Assembly: GCA_003175985.1 (NCBI GenBank)
Contig: PSRJ01000060.1
Location: forward strand, 1 to 57,395
Direction: 5' to 3'
Origin: Terriglobia bacterium
Lineage (GTDB): Bacteria; Acidobacteriota; Terriglobia; Bryobacterales; Bryobacteraceae
Length of the DNA stretch: 57,395 bases
Shown: positions 1 through 8,728 of the stretch, one piece after another
Layout of the letters: each line of letters starts with the position of its first letter
How positions within the stretch are numbered: the stretch's first letter is position 1
Program-made: the position numbers and the translations under genes
The notes under the pieces: generated by a model
Seen by the model: the letters and a program-made list of their open reading frames with translations, nothing else
What the model was told of the DNA's origin: nothing
Databases searched by the model: none

Positions 1-1
1 A

Positions 2-112
2 GGCCATCTGGGTGGTTGGGGCAAGTTGAAGAAATTCAGAGCCGCGATCGACGCGGCCTTCACCCCGGAGATCGATGAACAAATCGCCAGGAGCCTTGAG
101 GACGAGATGTGA
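2..112 (+). CDS. C-terminal fragment of a probable antitoxin
   Basis: The window opens inside a reading frame that stays open from base 2 and stops with TGA at 110-112. Its last residues include GKLKKFRAAID and end in RSLEDEM. The stop overlaps the GTG start of the PIN toxin that follows (ATGTGA), the usual antitoxin-then-toxin order. Toxins of this PIN subgroup are often paired with Phd/YefM-type antitoxins, which have a G-K-L stretch and an acidic tail near the C-terminus. The DNA-binding N-terminus lies outside the window, so the family is not established. Confidence 0.5.
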   Translation, partial: GHLGGWGKLKKFRAAIDAAFTPEIDEQIARSLEDEM

Positions 113-498
113 GGCTGCTCCTGGATACTCAGGTGGCGCTCTGGTGGCTCACCGCCAGCCCACGGCTCTCCAAGTCGTCGCGAGAGTTAATGGTCCGCTC
201 GCCGTGTGCTGTATCGGTCGCCAGTGTTTGGGAGGTTGATCTTAAGCACCGCCTGGGTAAATTGCCGATCGCACCGGGGCGATTTCGTGACGAGATGCGG
301 TCAGCAGGAGCCACGGTCCTATCGGTAATCGACGAACATGTCTTGACCCGTGTGAAAGCTGCGGAGTCTCACCGTGATCCGTTCGACCGCCTGCTGCTGA
401 GCGTGGCCGAAGCGGAAAACTTCGTCCTCCTCACGGCGGACACCGCGCTCATCGCACTTGGGCGTCAGGAACCTCGCCTTCCCATCCGGAACGCGTAA
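109..498 (+). CDS. PIN-domain toxin (VapC-like ribonuclease)
   Basis: A 129-residue PIN protein, predicted to be a metal-dependent RNase toxin neutralised by the upstream partner. The acidic active-site residues are visible: D6 in LLLDTQ, E42 in SVWEVDLK, D93 in HRDPFDRLL and D111 in LLTADTAL. The pattern LDTQ.ALWWL with S.WE...K.RLGKL matches the subgroup found with Phd/YefM antitoxins, and the length is normal. The GTG start is chosen because it overlaps the antitoxin stop and puts the first strand at residue 2. The family is clear; the RNA target is unknown. Confidence 0.85.
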   Translation: MRLLLDTQVALWWLTASPRLSKSSRELMVRSPCAVSVASVWEVDLKHRLGKLPIAPGRFRDEMRSAGATVLSVIDEHVLTRVKAAESHRDPFDRLLLSVAEAENFVLLTADTALIALGRQEPRLPIRNA

Positions 499-603
499 CA
501 ACAGGCCGAACGCGGGGGATTTATCGGCAGCGGTCAAGCCTTCCACTTCTCAGCAACGGGGACTACACCGCCGCGTATGCCACGGACCTGTCAAAAGCAC
601 TTT

Positions 604-1038
604 TCAATCGCGCCGCTCGGGGCGCTGCATGAACATCCAGCGGTGGCCTTCTCGATCCTCAGCGCGATAAAGGCGACCATACGGAAGATCTTCCGGCGGG
701 GACAGAATCTTCGCCCCCGCGCTCTGCGCGCGCTCATAGTGGGCGTCAACGTGATCAACATACACGAGCACTCCATCAACCACCCAGGGCACCATCAGCC
801 ATAGGCGAATACGCTCATATTCTTTGCAGCGCGTTGCGGGGCTCTGATAGCCGGGCGGTCCGCTAGCCAGCATAATAACGCCCTGATCGGTTTCCATCTC
901 CGCGTGCCCGATCCTCCCATCGCGTTCCGGCATCCGCGCGCGTTCGCGGAATCCGAACGCTCGCGCTAGCCAGTCCAGCGCCGCAGGGCAGTTCTCGTAC
1001 GACAACATCGGAATGACGCCTGGATACTCGTCAGCCAT
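604..1038 (-). CDS. VOC-superfamily (glyoxalase/bleomycin-resistance fold) protein
   Basis: A 144-residue protein with the paired beta-alpha-beta-beta-beta layout of the vicinal oxygen chelate fold: VIPMLSYENCPAALDWLARAFGF in the first half, VYVDHVDAHYERAQSAGA and a closing EDREGHRWMF in the second. It most resembles the PhnB/YdeI-like subgroup, where substrates are rarely known; dioxygenase, epimerase or resistance roles are all possible. The GHAEM segment and the late glutamate and histidine positions could ligate metal. It stands alone, ending 105 bp from the toxin and running against it, and starts 47 bp from the end of the next minus-strand gene. No specific substrate can be assigned. 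Confidence 0.8.
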   Translation of the reverse strand: MADEYPGVIPMLSYENCPAALDWLARAFGFRERARMPERDGRIGHAEMETDQGVIMLASGPPGYQSPATRCKEYERIRLWLMVPWVVDGVLVYVDHVDAHYERAQSAGAKILSPPEDLPYGRLYRAEDREGHRWMFMQRPERRD

Positions 1039-1085
1039 CAGCTCAGTCTACCCCTTCGGCGAATGTAAGCGACGGTGGACTGCAG

Positions 1086-2126
1086 CTAGCGCTTCAGCGC
1101 CCGGTATGTGCCCGCGACGTTCTGCGGCCGCTGCTGCTGGTAAAACTCCCAATCTTTATAGCCGCCCATGAGCACGCTGGCCTGCGCCTGCTCCAGCGTC
1201 TGTCCCGCGGCGATCGCTTTCGCAACGGCATCGCGCAGTTCCTCGCGATAGCGGATATTCTCGCTCACGTCCGCCTTCTTACCCAGCTTGCCGTGGCTGC
1301 ATACGAAATATTCGAAGTCCATCGCTTCCACGGCCTTCACCATAGGGATCTCGTCCGGCGAAATCGGCCCAAACGGCAGCCGGTGTACGGTGATCCAGTC
1401 CGAAGCGAACAGCACGTTGCTGCCGTCCACGAACCGCACGATCGTGTTGTCGTCCGCATGGCCAGTCGGCCGTGAGATCACCTCGACCCGCTTGCCGCCC
1501 AGGTTGATGTTCACGCGGTCCGTGTAGGTCAGATCGGGCGGCCGCACGAATTCCAGCGGCCCGCGCGCAATTTCCGCTCCGCTCAGCCAGCCGTCTTTGT
1601 TTGCGTCGTACATGCTGAACATCGTCTTGAGGTTGCCCTGTGCCTCCGATGCCTCGATGCGCCCGTTGCCGTTGGTATCCTGTGAACGCACGTTCGCCGG
1701 CAGCGCCGTGCTCGCGGGCGGCATCGCGATATTCTTCAGCATGTTCTCGTGTCCGATGAATCGGGCCGTATCGGCATAAACCGCCGCGCCCGAGGCGTGA
1801 TCCCAATGCGAATGGCTGTAGATCACGTACTTGACCGGCAGCGCGAACCGGCGGGCCATTTCGGCCTTCAGCCAGGTGCCCATCTCCGTGCCGATCGGTT
1901 CCACCAGCACAATCCCTTCCGGCGTTACCATGAACACTGAAACGTAATCGTCCATCCGGGCGTAGTACACGTCACCCGTGAGCTTACCGATCTCCTGACC
2001 TTTATATTCTGTCTGCTGATAAAACGATCTCTGTTGTGCGCGGGCGGCGGGCGTGAGCGAGAGCGCGAAACACGCCGCCAATACGATTGCGAGGGATTGC
2101 GCTTGCATGACCCTGTAGCCTACCAC
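1086..2126 (-). CDS. Exported metallo-beta-lactamase-fold hydrolase with an inserted EF-hand pair
   Basis: A 346-residue exported protein. An N-terminal signal peptide ends near ARAQQ, residues 28-32. The MBL fold shows HSHWDH at 105-110, H223 in PTGHADDN, D243 in FASDW and H278 in CSHGK, a full di-zinc ligand set. Between the first metal motif and H223 lie two canonical 12-residue EF-hand loops, DTNGNGRIEASE (150-161) and DANKDGWLSGAE (174-185), so the enzyme may be calcium-sensitive or calcium-stabilised. Known MBL relatives act on lactams, thioesters, lactones or alkyl sulfates; the substrate here is not evident. The GTG start at 2126 gives an arginine in the signal n-region; an internal ATG at 2108 is the alternative. 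Confidence 0.85.
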   Translation of the reverse strand: MVGYRVMQAQSLAIVLAACFALSLTPAARAQQRSFYQQTEYKGQEIGKLTGDVYYARMDDYVSVFMVTPEGIVLVEPIGTEMGTWLKAEMARRFALPVKYVIYSHSHWDHASGAAVYADTARFIGHENMLKNIAMPPASTALPANVRSQDTNGNGRIEASEAQGNLKTMFSMYDANKDGWLSGAEIARGPLEFVRPPDLTYTDRVNINLGGKRVEVISRPTGHADDNTIVRFVDGSNVLFASDWITVHRLPFGPISPDEIPMVKAVEAMDFEYFVCSHGKLGKKADVSENIRYREELRDAVAKAIAAGQTLEQAQASVLMGGYKDWEFYQQQRPQNVAGTYRALKR

Positions 2127-2258
2127 ATCACACTCGGAAGGCGTGCGCGCTGGGATATACTGAATACTTGCCGATGACCCGCAACGCCGTCCGCTAGCTT
2201 CTCTCGCGGCCCACCTCCTGCAATCTACGTGTGTCTGTTTTCAGAAAGAGGACAGTCA

Positions 2259-2993
2259 GTGCATTCCAATTGGGAAACGAATTTCTTTCGCGGTATTGCG
2301 CTCGATATGTGGCGTGCGGTAGTTACTCCGGCATGGACCGTTCCCGAGGTCGATTTCTTCGAGCGCGCTTTTCACTTGCAACCGGGAGCCCGTCTCCTGG
2401 ATGTTCCCTGTGGTAACGGCCGCCATTCGATTGAACTGGCCCGGCGCGGATACCGCATGACTGGGATCGATCTCAGCGAGGAGTTCATCGCCGAAGCCCG
2501 CACCTCGCCCCTTCCCGTCGAATGGATTCTGGGCGATATGCGCCACATCGATTTCAACGGGCAGTTCGACGGCGGTTTTTGCTTCGGCAACAGCTTCGGC
2601 TATCTTGACGGCGAGGAGGCCCGACAGTTTCTTGCTTCCATCGCGCGCGCATTGAAACCCGGAGCTCGGTTTGCCATCGAAACGGGAATGGCGGCCGAAT
2701 CCATCCTACCTACACTCGAACAGAAACACTGGTATCAGATCGGAGACATTTACATGCTCAGCCAGAACCAGTATCACCCCGCGGAAAGCCGCCTCGATAT
2801 CGAGTACACGTTTATCCGCGGCAGCGAGATCGTCACGCGGCCGAGCGCCAGCTACGTGTTTACCGTCGCCGAACTCTGCCGCATGCACACCGCGGCCGGA
2901 CTCAAGCCGGTTGAGCTGTTGAGTTCGGCCAGCGGAGAGCCGTATCAGCTTGGCAAGCAGCGGCTGATCCTGGTCTCGGCCCGCGATTCGTGA
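2259..2993 (+). CDS. Class I SAM-dependent methyltransferase
   Basis: About 244 residues with the Rossmann methyltransferase core. Motif I is LLDVPCGNGRHS, followed by an acidic end of strand 2 (TGIDLSEEF), the motif GDMRHIDF, and FDGGFCFGNSFGYLD before the post-I region. It is cytosolic, with no membrane segment. The substrate is unknown; the C-terminal half resembles small-molecule methyltransferases with a beta insert. The GTG at 2259 is preferred because AGAGGA lies seven bases upstream. An earlier in-frame GTG at 2229 would add ten residues without a ribosome binding site. It precedes mrp by ten bases on the same strand, so the two may be co-transcribed. Confidence 0.85.
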   Translation: MHSNWETNFFRGIALDMWRAVVTPAWTVPEVDFFERAFHLQPGARLLDVPCGNGRHSIELARRGYRMTGIDLSEEFIAEARTSPLPVEWILGDMRHIDFNGQFDGGFCFGNSFGYLDGEEARQFLASIARALKPGARFAIETGMAAESILPTLEQKHWYQIGDIYMLSQNQYHPAESRLDIEYTFIRGSEIVTRPSASYVFTVAELCRMHTAAGLKPVELLSSASGEPYQLGKQRLILVSARDS

Positions 2994-3003
2994 CATTGCT
3001 ACG

Positions 3004-3837
3004 ATGGTAGCGATGAGTCCGAACCCCCAAACGATGCCGCCCAAGCTGCCGATCGCGGGAGTCCGCAACCTGATCGCCGTCGGTTCCGGCAAGGGCGGCG
3101 TCGGCAAGACGACGGTTTCGGTGAACCTCGCCGTCGGATTGGCTTCCCTGGGACACAAAACCGGGTTGATGGATGCCGATGTTTACGGCCCCAACGTGCC
3201 GTTGATGATGGGAATCAACCGAACACCCATGGCGTATGGGGAGCGAATTCAACCGCTCGATCAGTACGGGGTCAAGCTGATGTCCATGGGGTTTCTCAAT
3301 CCCGGCGATAAGCCGCTGGTCTGGCGCGGGCCCATGTTGCACAGCGTCATCCAGCAGTTTCTGCGCGGCGTCGATTGGGGCGATCTGGACTATCTCATCA
3401 TCGACCTGCCTCCCGGCACCGGCGATGTTCAGCTCTCTCTCATTCAGACCGCACCCATCACCGGCGCTATCGTCGTGACTACGCCTTCCGACGTTTCGCT
3501 CGAAGACGCGCGGAAGGCGATTCACATGTTCCACCAGGTGAAGGTTCCGATTCTCGGGATTGTCGAGAATATGAGCTGGCTGAAATGCCCGCATTGCCAG
3601 GAACGCATCGACGTGTTCAGCTACGGCGGAGGCCGCCGCACCGCCGAGCAGATGGATGTGCACTTTCTTGCGGAGCTGCCTCTCGACCCGCAGATCCGGG
3701 TGGGTGGCGATACCGGCAACCCCGTGGTCCTGCGCAAGGCGGAAGGCGAGCCCTTCCTGGAACTCGCGCGCAACACCATTGCCCGCACCGCGGAAGCCGC
3801 CCTCGAACAAGGGCCCAAGATCGAAATCAGCGACTGA
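3004..3837 (+). CDS. mrp: Mrp/NBP35-family ATP-binding protein, iron-sulfur carrier
   Basis: A 277-residue P-loop NTPase of the Mrp/ApbC family, which binds and delivers Fe-S clusters in the cytosol. The deviant Walker A GKGGVGKTT is at residues 29-37, the switch region includes MDADVYGPNVP, and the Walker B-like segment is LIIDLPPGTGD. The cluster-binding CPHC motif is at 195-198, and dimerisation through these cysteines is typical. The N-terminal MIP18/DUF59 domain present in many Mrp proteins is absent, so this is the short form. The upstream methyltransferase is ten bases away. The start has no clear ribosome binding site; the ATG at 3013 is an alternative. Confidence 0.93.
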   Translation: MVAMSPNPQTMPPKLPIAGVRNLIAVGSGKGGVGKTTVSVNLAVGLASLGHKTGLMDADVYGPNVPLMMGINRTPMAYGERIQPLDQYGVKLMSMGFLNPGDKPLVWRGPMLHSVIQQFLRGVDWGDLDYLIIDLPPGTGDVQLSLIQTAPITGAIVVTTPSDVSLEDARKAIHMFHQVKVPILGIVENMSWLKCPHCQERIDVFSYGGGRRTAEQMDVHFLAELPLDPQIRVGGDTGNPVVLRKAEGEPFLELARNTIARTAEAALEQGPKIEISD

Positions 3838-3869
3838 GCCGCCGCTACTAACGCGGTATAAAGGGAAAC

Positions 3870-4955
3870 GTGCACCTGCCGGTGAACCCGCCGATTCTCC
3901 CTATGCTCGCGCTGCGGGTGGGCGGCCTGCCGTCCGAAGGGAAATGGATCTTCGAGCCCAAATGGGATGGATTTCGCGCGCTAGTCTTTCGCGACGGCGA
4001 CGAATTACAAATCCAGAGCCGCGATGAGAAGCCGCTCGATCGATATTTCCCCGAGCTCCTCGACCCGCTGCGGACACAGTTGCCGGCACGCTGTGTGCTC
4101 GATGGGGAAATCGTCATAGTCACGGACCATGGCCTGGATTTCGACGCGCTCCAACTTCGGCTGCATCCGGCTGCGTCGCGCGTGAGGCTTCTCTCCCAAA
4201 CCAGCCCGGCTTCCATCGTGTTCTTCGACTTGCTTTGCGAAGGCGACCGGAACCTTATGAGTGCGCCGTTTGAGCAGCGCCGGCGCGAGTTGGAATCGAT
4301 CCTCGCCTCCGCGGCGCCGCCCATTCACCTCACGCCCGCGACTTACGACTCTAGCCTCGCGGCCGATTGGTTTCGCCGTTTCGAAGGCGCGGGCTTCGAC
4401 GGCGTGATGGCCAAACCGGTATCGGGGACGTACGAGCCCGATAAGCGTGTGATGCTTAAGGTCAAGCATGAGCGTGAATGTGACTGTGTAGTTGCCGGTT
4501 TTCGCTGGCACAAGCAAGGCGAGCGCGAGGCTGTCGGTTCCCTGCTGCTCGGGCTCTTCGACGATGCCGGCTCCCTGCAACACGTGGGCGTTTGCGCCAG
4601 CTTTACCGCGGAGAAGCGCCGGGAGTTGGTGCAATACCTGGCGCCGTACCGCGAGAACGCCCTCACCAATCATCCGTGGAAAGGCTGGGCCGAGCACGCC
4701 GCGGGCGACGGACCCGGACGGCGCATACCCGGAGGCCAGAGCCGGTGGAACCAGGGTAAGGACCTCTCCTGGGAGCCCCTGCGTCCGGAACTGGTGGTGG
4801 AAGTCGCTTACGACCACATGCAGGGCAGCCGCTTCCGCCACACGGCGCAGTTTCGAAGGTGGCGTCCGGACAAGAAGCTGACAGATTGCTCTTACGCGCA
4901 ACTGGAGGTCGTTCCGCCGCAGGAATTGGCGGCGATTTTTGCGAGCGGGCGCTAA
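3870..4955 (+). CDS. ATP-dependent DNA ligase (LigC/LigD ligase-domain type)
   Basis: A 361-residue ligase with the nucleotidyltransferase and OB domains of LigD-type enzymes. Motif I, EPKWDGFR, carries the adenylated lysine K31. Motif III is LDGEIVI, motif IV DGVMAKPVSGTYEPDKR, motif V LKVKHERECD, and the OB-fold end contains VVEVAYDHMQGSRFRH. It seals nicks, probably in non-homologous end joining or excision repair. The GTG start is preceded by AAGGGA. It converges on the LigD-type polymerase gene and the two stop codons overlap, so the activities fused in classical LigD are separate here. No Ku gene is seen in the window. Confidence 0.9.
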   Translation: MHLPVNPPILPMLALRVGGLPSEGKWIFEPKWDGFRALVFRDGDELQIQSRDEKPLDRYFPELLDPLRTQLPARCVLDGEIVIVTDHGLDFDALQLRLHPAASRVRLLSQTSPASIVFFDLLCEGDRNLMSAPFEQRRRELESILASAAPPIHLTPATYDSSLAADWFRRFEGAGFDGVMAKPVSGTYEPDKRVMLKVKHERECDCVVAGFRWHKQGEREAVGSLLLGLFDDAGSLQHVGVCASFTAEKRRELVQYLAPYRENALTNHPWKGWAEHAAGDGPGRRIPGGQSRWNQGKDLSWEPLRPELVVEVAYDHMQGSRFRHTAQFRRWRPDKKLTDCSYAQLEVVPPQELAAIFASGR

Positions 4956-6265
4956 GACCGCTTCTGCCAGGCGCGCCGCCATTCCCTGGTGGGATCGTCG
5001 TCCGGATCGGGCGTTTCCTGCGGCGGCCGCAGTGCTTCGGGCACGTGTCGCAGGTTCACGCGAATGCGTGTCCACGTGGAGGAGCGCCCGCGCATCGAAT
5101 CCACCAGCACGTCGTCCACGGCAAGATGCCGCGCTGCCTCGGGGTGCTTGCTCTTCCACCGTTCGAGGCCCGCGAGGGCCGCTTCCTTTTTCGGCGAATT
5201 GGCGATCACCAGCAGCGGCATTTTGACTCGCGGCGGCCTGGCGGTCTTTTTGGCCGCGGATTTGGCGCGCGAAGGAGCCACTCGCGGCGCCTCGCTTTCC
5301 ATCTTCCGGAAATGCGGAGGCCAGGGTGCGTCGCTCAGACCGGAGGCTTCATCCTGCGCCGCGAGTTCGAGTAATCCTTCGAGCGACCCGGGCGCATCAT
5401 CCATACTCGCGTGAGGGTTGCCCTGTTCCGCGAAGCGCTTCGGAACCGTGAGGATGGTGAAATCGGCCGGCTCGCAGTCGGGCACTTCACGCCAATCGAG
5501 CGGCGTCGAGACTCGCGCGTCGGGCAAGGGGCGCACCGAATAGGCGGAGCACGTAGTCCGATCTTTTGCGTTCTGGTTGTAGTCGAGGAACACGCCGTGC
5601 CGCTCCTCTTTCCACCATTTCGAGCTGGCAAGCGCGGGCACGCGCCGCTCCACGGCGCGAGAGAGCGCAACCGCGGCGCGGCGTACCTCGGTGAAGGTCC
5701 AGCGCGGCTCGATGCGGACATTCACATGCATCCCGCGCGAACCGCTGGTCTTCGGCCATCCGCGCAGCCCCACCTCTTCGAGCAGGGCCTTGACTTCCGA
5801 AGCGACCACGCGGACGTCGGCCCATTCTACCCCGGGGCCCGGGTCGAGATCGACGCGCAGTTCGTCCGGATGGTCGAGGTCGCCCGAGCGTACCGGATGC
5901 GGGTGCAGTTCGATGCAGCCCAGGTTGACGATCCAGGCAAGCCCTGCCGCATCATCCACGACGATTTCTTCCGCCGTCCGGCCCGAAGGAAACGAGAGCG
6001 TCACGGTGCGCAGCCACTCTGGCCGTTCGGCGGGCGCGCGCTTTTGATAAAACGCCTCGCCCTCGGCCCCGTTCACGAAGCGCTTCAGCACCACCGGCCG
6101 GTCGCGGATTCCGGCCAAAGCGCCCGGAGCGACCGCCAGGTAGTATCGTACGAGGTCGAGTTTCGAGACCTTTGTCTGGCGTGAAAAGTACAACTTGCCG
6201 GGGTGCGTCACACGAATCTCGCGTCCCCCGACGGAAAGCACTTCTGCGGCTTCTTCCTTGCCCAC
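4952..6265 (-). CDS. LigD-type primase-polymerase
   Basis: A 437-residue stand-alone polymerase of the archaeo-eukaryotic primase superfamily, as in the polymerase domain of LigD. The catalytic pair is in VDLDPG (D139, D141); FYQKRAP near residue 72, TSGSRGMHV near 168 and a later catalytic aspartate region around NQNAKDRTT are present. The domain covers about residues 10-295. A basic linker rich in Ala, Lys and Arg follows, then a second conserved region at about 350-425 (LLVIANSPKKE, STWTRIRVNL). It adds nucleotides, often ribonucleotides, at break ends. Its stop overlaps that of the convergent ligase gene by four bases. Confidence 0.88.
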   Translation of the reverse strand: MGKEEAAEVLSVGGREIRVTHPGKLYFSRQTKVSKLDLVRYYLAVAPGALAGIRDRPVVLKRFVNGAEGEAFYQKRAPAERPEWLRTVTLSFPSGRTAEEIVVDDAAGLAWIVNLGCIELHPHPVRSGDLDHPDELRVDLDPGPGVEWADVRVVASEVKALLEEVGLRGWPKTSGSRGMHVNVRIEPRWTFTEVRRAAVALSRAVERRVPALASSKWWKEERHGVFLDYNQNAKDRTTCSAYSVRPLPDARVSTPLDWREVPDCEPADFTILTVPKRFAEQGNPHASMDDAPGSLEGLLELAAQDEASGLSDAPWPPHFRKMESEAPRVAPSRAKSAAKKTARPPRVKMPLLVIANSPKKEAALAGLERWKSKHPEAARHLAVDDVLVDSMRGRSSTWTRIRVNLRHVPEALRPPQETPDPDDDPTREWRRAWQKRS

Positions 6266-6326
6266 GCAATCAGGCTACACCGAATCGGAATCGAGCTACG
6301 CAGCCGCCACGGTAGAATCGAACTAA

Positions 6327-7871
6327 ATGTCCAGATTTCGTCTTCTCCTGCTTGCCACGGTCTTGAGCCTCACCTTGTCGGCGCAGAGGGGCGGGAACCG
6401 TCCGGCGTCCGAGAATCCGGCCGCGGGCCAAAACCCACCAGCCGAGGCGCCTCCGCCCAAGGTCGAAGAGAAGTCCTCCAAGACCGAACACTCGATTCGC
6501 ATCGATGGACAGACCATCAAATATACCGCCGTAACCGGCACCATGGTGCTGAAAAAAGAGGACGGCACGCCGACCGCCAGCATCTTTTATATTGCCTACA
6601 CAAAGGACGACGTGAGCGACGTCTCCAAGCGGCCCTTGACGTTCGCCTTCAATGGCGGACCGGGTTCGTCTTCCGTCTGGCTTCACATGGGAACGCTGGG
6701 GCCCAAGCGCGTGATTATGGACCCTGAGGGCAACCCCACTCCTCCGCCCTACAAGTTCACCGATAACGAGTATTCCTTGATTGATCAGACGGACCTGGTG
6801 TTCATCGATCCCGTCAGCACGGGCTACAGCCGTGCTGTCCCTGAGAACACGGCCAAGAACTTTCACAGCCTGAAAGGCGACCTCGAATCGGTCGCCGAGT
6901 TCATCCGGCTGTACACGACGCGCAATGCGCGTTGGAGTTCGCCGAAGTTTCTCGCCGGCGAGAGCTACGGCACCACGCGCGCGGCCGGCCTCTCGGGACA
7001 GCTTCAAGACTCCCTGGGGCTCAATCTGAACGGGATTATCCTGCTTTCCTCCGTACTCAATTTCGGGACCATCCGCTTCGACACCGGTAACGATCTGCCC
7101 TACCCTCTTTACCTCCCGAGCTATACCGCCGCAGCCTGGTATCACAAAAAGCTACCCGCAGACTTGCAGGCTGGGGGTCTGCCGAAAGCCATTGAGGAAT
7201 CCAAACGTTTCGCCTCCGGACCCTATATTCTGGCGCTGTTTAAGGGTGATTCGATAACCGCCGAAGAACGTGGCGCCGTGGTGAAGAACCTGGCGCGGCT
7301 GACCGGACTTTCCCCGCAGTATATCGAGGAGAGCAATCTTCGTGTACGCGCGGGCCGCTTCGAAAAGGAATTGCTGCGCGATCAGCGCCGCACCGTGGGC
7401 CGCTACGATAGCCGCCTGGAGGGTGTGGATCAGGACGCAGCCGGCGCCAACCCGGAATATGATCCCAGCTATGCGTCGGTCCAAGGCGCGTTCACCGCTG
7501 CCTGGAACCAGTATGTTCGCACCGATCTGAAGTTCGAAAGCGACCTGCCGTATGAAATACTCACGGGGCGCGTGAGTCCCTGGAGCTATTCCGATTACGA
7601 GAACCGGTATGTCAACGTGGCCGAGACGCTGCGGGAAGCCATGACCCAGAACGCATCTTTACGCGTATTTGTGGGCGCCGGCTACTACGATCTGGCGACA
7701 CCCTTCTATTCAGCCGAATACACATTGGGCCATATGGGGCTCGATCCGAAGCTGCGCGATCATGTTTCGATGGGCTTTTATGAGGCGGGACATATGATGT
7801 ACACGCAGCTCAAATCGCTCCAGAAGGCCAAGCAGGATCTCGCCAGATTCATGGCGGCCTGCCTGCCTTAG
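6327..7871 (+). CDS. Exported serine carboxypeptidase, family S10
   Basis: A 514-residue exported peptidase. A signal peptide ends around SAQRG, residue 20, followed by a proline-rich linker to about residue 48. The oxyanion segment is NGGPGSSS (109-116). The triad is S213 in GESYGTT, D455 in GAGYYDLATP and H489 in EAGHMMY, the order and spacing of family S10. Such enzymes remove C-terminal residues from peptides, often at acid pH, and many acidobacteria carry several. It would act in the periplasm or outside the cell. The gene stands alone between divergent and convergent neighbours and ends six bases from the PEGA-protein gene. Confidence 0.92.
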   Translation: MSRFRLLLLATVLSLTLSAQRGGNRPASENPAAGQNPPAEAPPPKVEEKSSKTEHSIRIDGQTIKYTAVTGTMVLKKEDGTPTASIFYIAYTKDDVSDVSKRPLTFAFNGGPGSSSVWLHMGTLGPKRVIMDPEGNPTPPPYKFTDNEYSLIDQTDLVFIDPVSTGYSRAVPENTAKNFHSLKGDLESVAEFIRLYTTRNARWSSPKFLAGESYGTTRAAGLSGQLQDSLGLNLNGIILLSSVLNFGTIRFDTGNDLPYPLYLPSYTAAAWYHKKLPADLQAGGLPKAIEESKRFASGPYILALFKGDSITAEERGAVVKNLARLTGLSPQYIEESNLRVRAGRFEKELLRDQRRTVGRYDSRLEGVDQDAAGANPEYDPSYASVQGAFTAAWNQYVRTDLKFESDLPYEILTGRVSPWSYSDYENRYVNVAETLREAMTQNASLRVFVGAGYYDLATPFYSAEYTLGHMGLDPKLRDHVSMGFYEAGHMMYTQLKSLQKAKQDLARFMAACLP

Positions 7872-7877
7872 CCGCGG

Positions 7878-8693
7878 CTACTTACGTGAAGCGAGAACGG
7901 CGTTGACCGTTACGCTGCTGCCGGGTTGAATTTGAATGGTCCGCGTCCAAGTAGCTGCGCCCTGCTTGACAAGTAGCGCGTGCTGACCGGGCGGTACGGC
8001 AAGGGTCGTCGGGGTGCTGCCGACGTAGGAGCCATCGATTTCGATGTCGGCGCCTTCCGGTACCGATCTCACAGCCACCGTTGCGGGTGTCCCCGTGGCC
8101 GCGGCCGGACCGTTTATCGGAGTGCCCGCGACCCCGGTCGCTTGCAAGGTGTTGGAACCCGCCGGCGGCATTACCGGAGCTCGCGGCGTCAGAATGAACC
8201 GCTGATCGGTGAAGACATCGACCACGATGCCTTTGTTGATCACTACGTCTTTGCCCTTTATCAGCAGGAAGACAGGTGCCGCCGGCCAAAAAACTACGGC
8301 GGCCGCGCCGGCCAGCACACCGGATTTCACCGAATTGCTGCCTCCTTCCCTCCGGGTCGGACTGTAGCGCAACGGAACCGAGGTGCCATCCACGGCGACC
8401 ACGCGTTCGATGGAAAAGTCCAGCTTCCCGGAACGGCCCAAATGCCCTTTCGGCTGTGCCTGCACTACCGTGCCGACGCAGGCCGAGCCTTGGGCGATCA
8501 CCACGGTATCCCCAATCCGGACATCTTCGGTAACCGTCAGGTTAACCGATTGCCCTGCTTCCGCTGTCCCGGACGACAGTGCCTGTTCCAGCCGCACTCG
8601 CACCCGGGTCCCTTCCGGAAGCACGATCTGAGCTGAAGCAATCCAGCTTGTCGCCACTATCAATCCTATGTGAATCAGTAACTTATGGTTCAT
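7878..8693 (-). CDS. Secreted PEGA-domain protein
   Basis: A 271-residue exported protein with a signal peptide (IASAQ, about residue 22). The N-terminal half, with LPEGTRVRVRLEQALSSGTAEAG and repeated valine-rich strands, looks like a beta domain seen in other acidobacterial envelope proteins. A glycine/alanine hydrophobic patch at about 125-148 may be a membrane-associated segment. The C-terminal PEGA domain (about 205-268) has VAVRSVPEGADIEIDG, VGSTPTTL and a closing valine-rich strand. PEGA domains are surface or polymer-binding beta modules with no catalytic residues. Its promoter would share the 158-bp divergent region with hsp20. Precise role unknown. Confidence 0.75.
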   Translation of the reverse strand: MNHKLLIHIGLIVATSWIASAQIVLPEGTRVRVRLEQALSSGTAEAGQSVNLTVTEDVRIGDTVVIAQGSACVGTVVQAQPKGHLGRSGKLDFSIERVVAVDGTSVPLRYSPTRREGGSNSVKSGVLAGAAAVVFWPAAPVFLLIKGKDVVINKGIVVDVFTDQRFILTPRAPVMPPAGSNTLQATGVAGTPINGPAAATGTPATVAVRSVPEGADIEIDGSYVGSTPTTLAVPPGQHALLVKQGAATWTRTIQIQPGSSVTVNAVLASRK

Positions 8694-8728
8694 ATCCGGC
8701 TTATCGGTCGGGCACCACCAAGTTTTAA

